From positions 1 through 54,546 of the forward strand of contig JAZDOK010000019.1 in NCBI GenBank assembly GCA_043798715.1: a stretch of DNA of 54,546 nucleotides, given 5' to 3'. Both the position numbers and the translations under genes were made by a program. This document shows, piece after piece, positions 54,184-54,546 of this stretch. The notes under the pieces were generated by a model. It saw only the letters and a program-made list of their open reading frames with translations, ran no database searches and was not told where the DNA came from. Position 1 is the stretch's first letter. Every line of letters starts with the position of its first letter. The DNA comes from JAZDOK01 sp043798715. Its GTDB lineage: Bacteria > Vulcanimicrobiota > JAZDOK01.

Positions 54184-54546
54184 TATAAAGTACCTCCTTC
54201 AGAAAAACTCAGACTGATATGATCTTCTCCCTCAGCGATTTCAAAATTAAGAAGTTGAACACCATCTCCTTTCAAATTCAGATTAAATCTTCTTTGATTC
54301 AGTTTAATTTTATAGCTGCATACAGTCGGTTCAGCGTCGGAGTGGACCAGGGCGACGCGCCTCTTCTGCCCATCCAGGCCCACCCAAAACAGGATGAATG
54401 CGATTAAAATCACGACCAGGGCCCCTGCAAAGGCTCTTGAGAAGAAGAAAATTCTTTCCTTCCGGCTTTCTCGTACGTAGTTAAGCGATGCCGGAGGCCC
54501 GGGAGGGTGAACGACGGGTATTTCACCCAGAATCTTATCCAGGCCT
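54183..54546 (-). CDS. Partial membrane protein running off the right edge
   Basis: The minus-strand frame is open from the window edge to the stop at 54183, about 120 residues. A single membrane helix, FFFSRAFAGALVVILIAFIL, follows a basic stretch (YVRESRKERI) and a proline-rich N-side, and a beta-rich domain follows. Its layout recalls anti-sigma or pilus-assembly one-helix proteins, but that is a guess. It overlaps the exported protein gene by one base, so they are coupled. An internal GTG at 54413 could be taken as a start, but the open frame upstream argues against it. Confidence 0.6.
   Translation of the reverse strand, partial: GLDKILGEIPVVHPPGPPASLNYVRESRKERIFFFSRAFAGALVVILIAFILFWVGLDGQKRRVALVHSDAEPTVCSYKIKLNQRRFNLNLKGDGVQLLNFEIAEGEDHISLSFSEGGTL

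Overview
The window is a gene-dense, GC-rich bacterial chromosome segment. It holds about 44 protein genes, mostly on the + strand, with short gaps and several ATGA or TAATG overlaps. No rRNA, tRNA, CRISPR array, transposase or prophage gene was seen. Bacterial marks are dnaE, folD, mtaB, an FtsB/DivIC-S1 pair, SD-led starts and sigma70-like promoters. Signal peptides, a lipoprotein and an HtrA protease show an active cell envelope. A membrane pyrophosphatase, pyruvate kinase, glycogen enzymes, 4Fe-4S proteins and a YedF-like selenium-linked protein would fit an energy-limited, probably anaerobic lifestyle, perhaps an uncultured lineage. That is inference, and I cannot assign a phylum.

Layout. 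1-3.5 kb: the tail of a possible KASIII-like gene, a perfect 24-bp-arm hairpin, a U32 rRNA/tRNA-hydroxylation-type gene (-), a divergent promoter with an inverted repeat, an intracellular-looking subtilase, and a patch of palindromic repeats. 3.5-9.9 kb: folD, a YedF-like protein, a polyprenyl-phosphate sugar synthase plus GtrA flippase, an HtrA protease with its own promoter, an HD-GYP protein with a degenerate receiver, and a metallo-beta-lactamase-fold hydrolase. 10-18.9 kb: an exported protein overlapping dnaE, an M20 peptidase, a lone PqqD-like protein, cysteine synthase, and a cytoplasmic alpha-amylase with CBM20. 18.9-25.2 kb: a 928-aa patatin-like protein behind a near-consensus promoter, overlapping nadA, then three poorly characterised genes (membrane-anchored protein, zinc-finger protein, lipoprotein) and a terminator. 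25.4-29.5 kb: a receiver-PAS-histidine kinase followed by three related zinc-ribbon proteins, two of them with membrane segments. 29.5-36.5 kb: aldehyde dehydrogenase (-), glgX, a J-like/TPR membrane protein (-), pgm. 36.5-45.1 kb: a DPP III-type metallopeptidase, a LuxC-ligase fusion, 8-oxoguanine deaminase, an M24 peptidase, mtaB, and a tiny Lys/Ala-rich protein with its own terminator. 45.1-54.5 kb: pyk, an FtsB/DivIC-like gene, an S1-domain gene, hppA, a zinc-binding Gly-rich protein, an aldo/keto reductase-ferredoxin, a Ppx/GppA enzyme, and three minus-strand envelope proteins.

How the genes work together. GlgX, the amylase, Pgm, pyruvate kinase and the H+-type pyrophosphatase suggest glucan storage and use with pyrophosphate-linked energy saving. 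The sugar-phosphate synthase and GtrA form a make-and-flip pair for surface glycosylation. The strongest candidates for undescribed biology are the kinase plus zinc-ribbon trio (25.4-29.5 kb), the one-chain acid-to-aldehyde LuxC-ligase fusion (38.3-41.0 kb) and the long patatin protein (19.0-21.8 kb).
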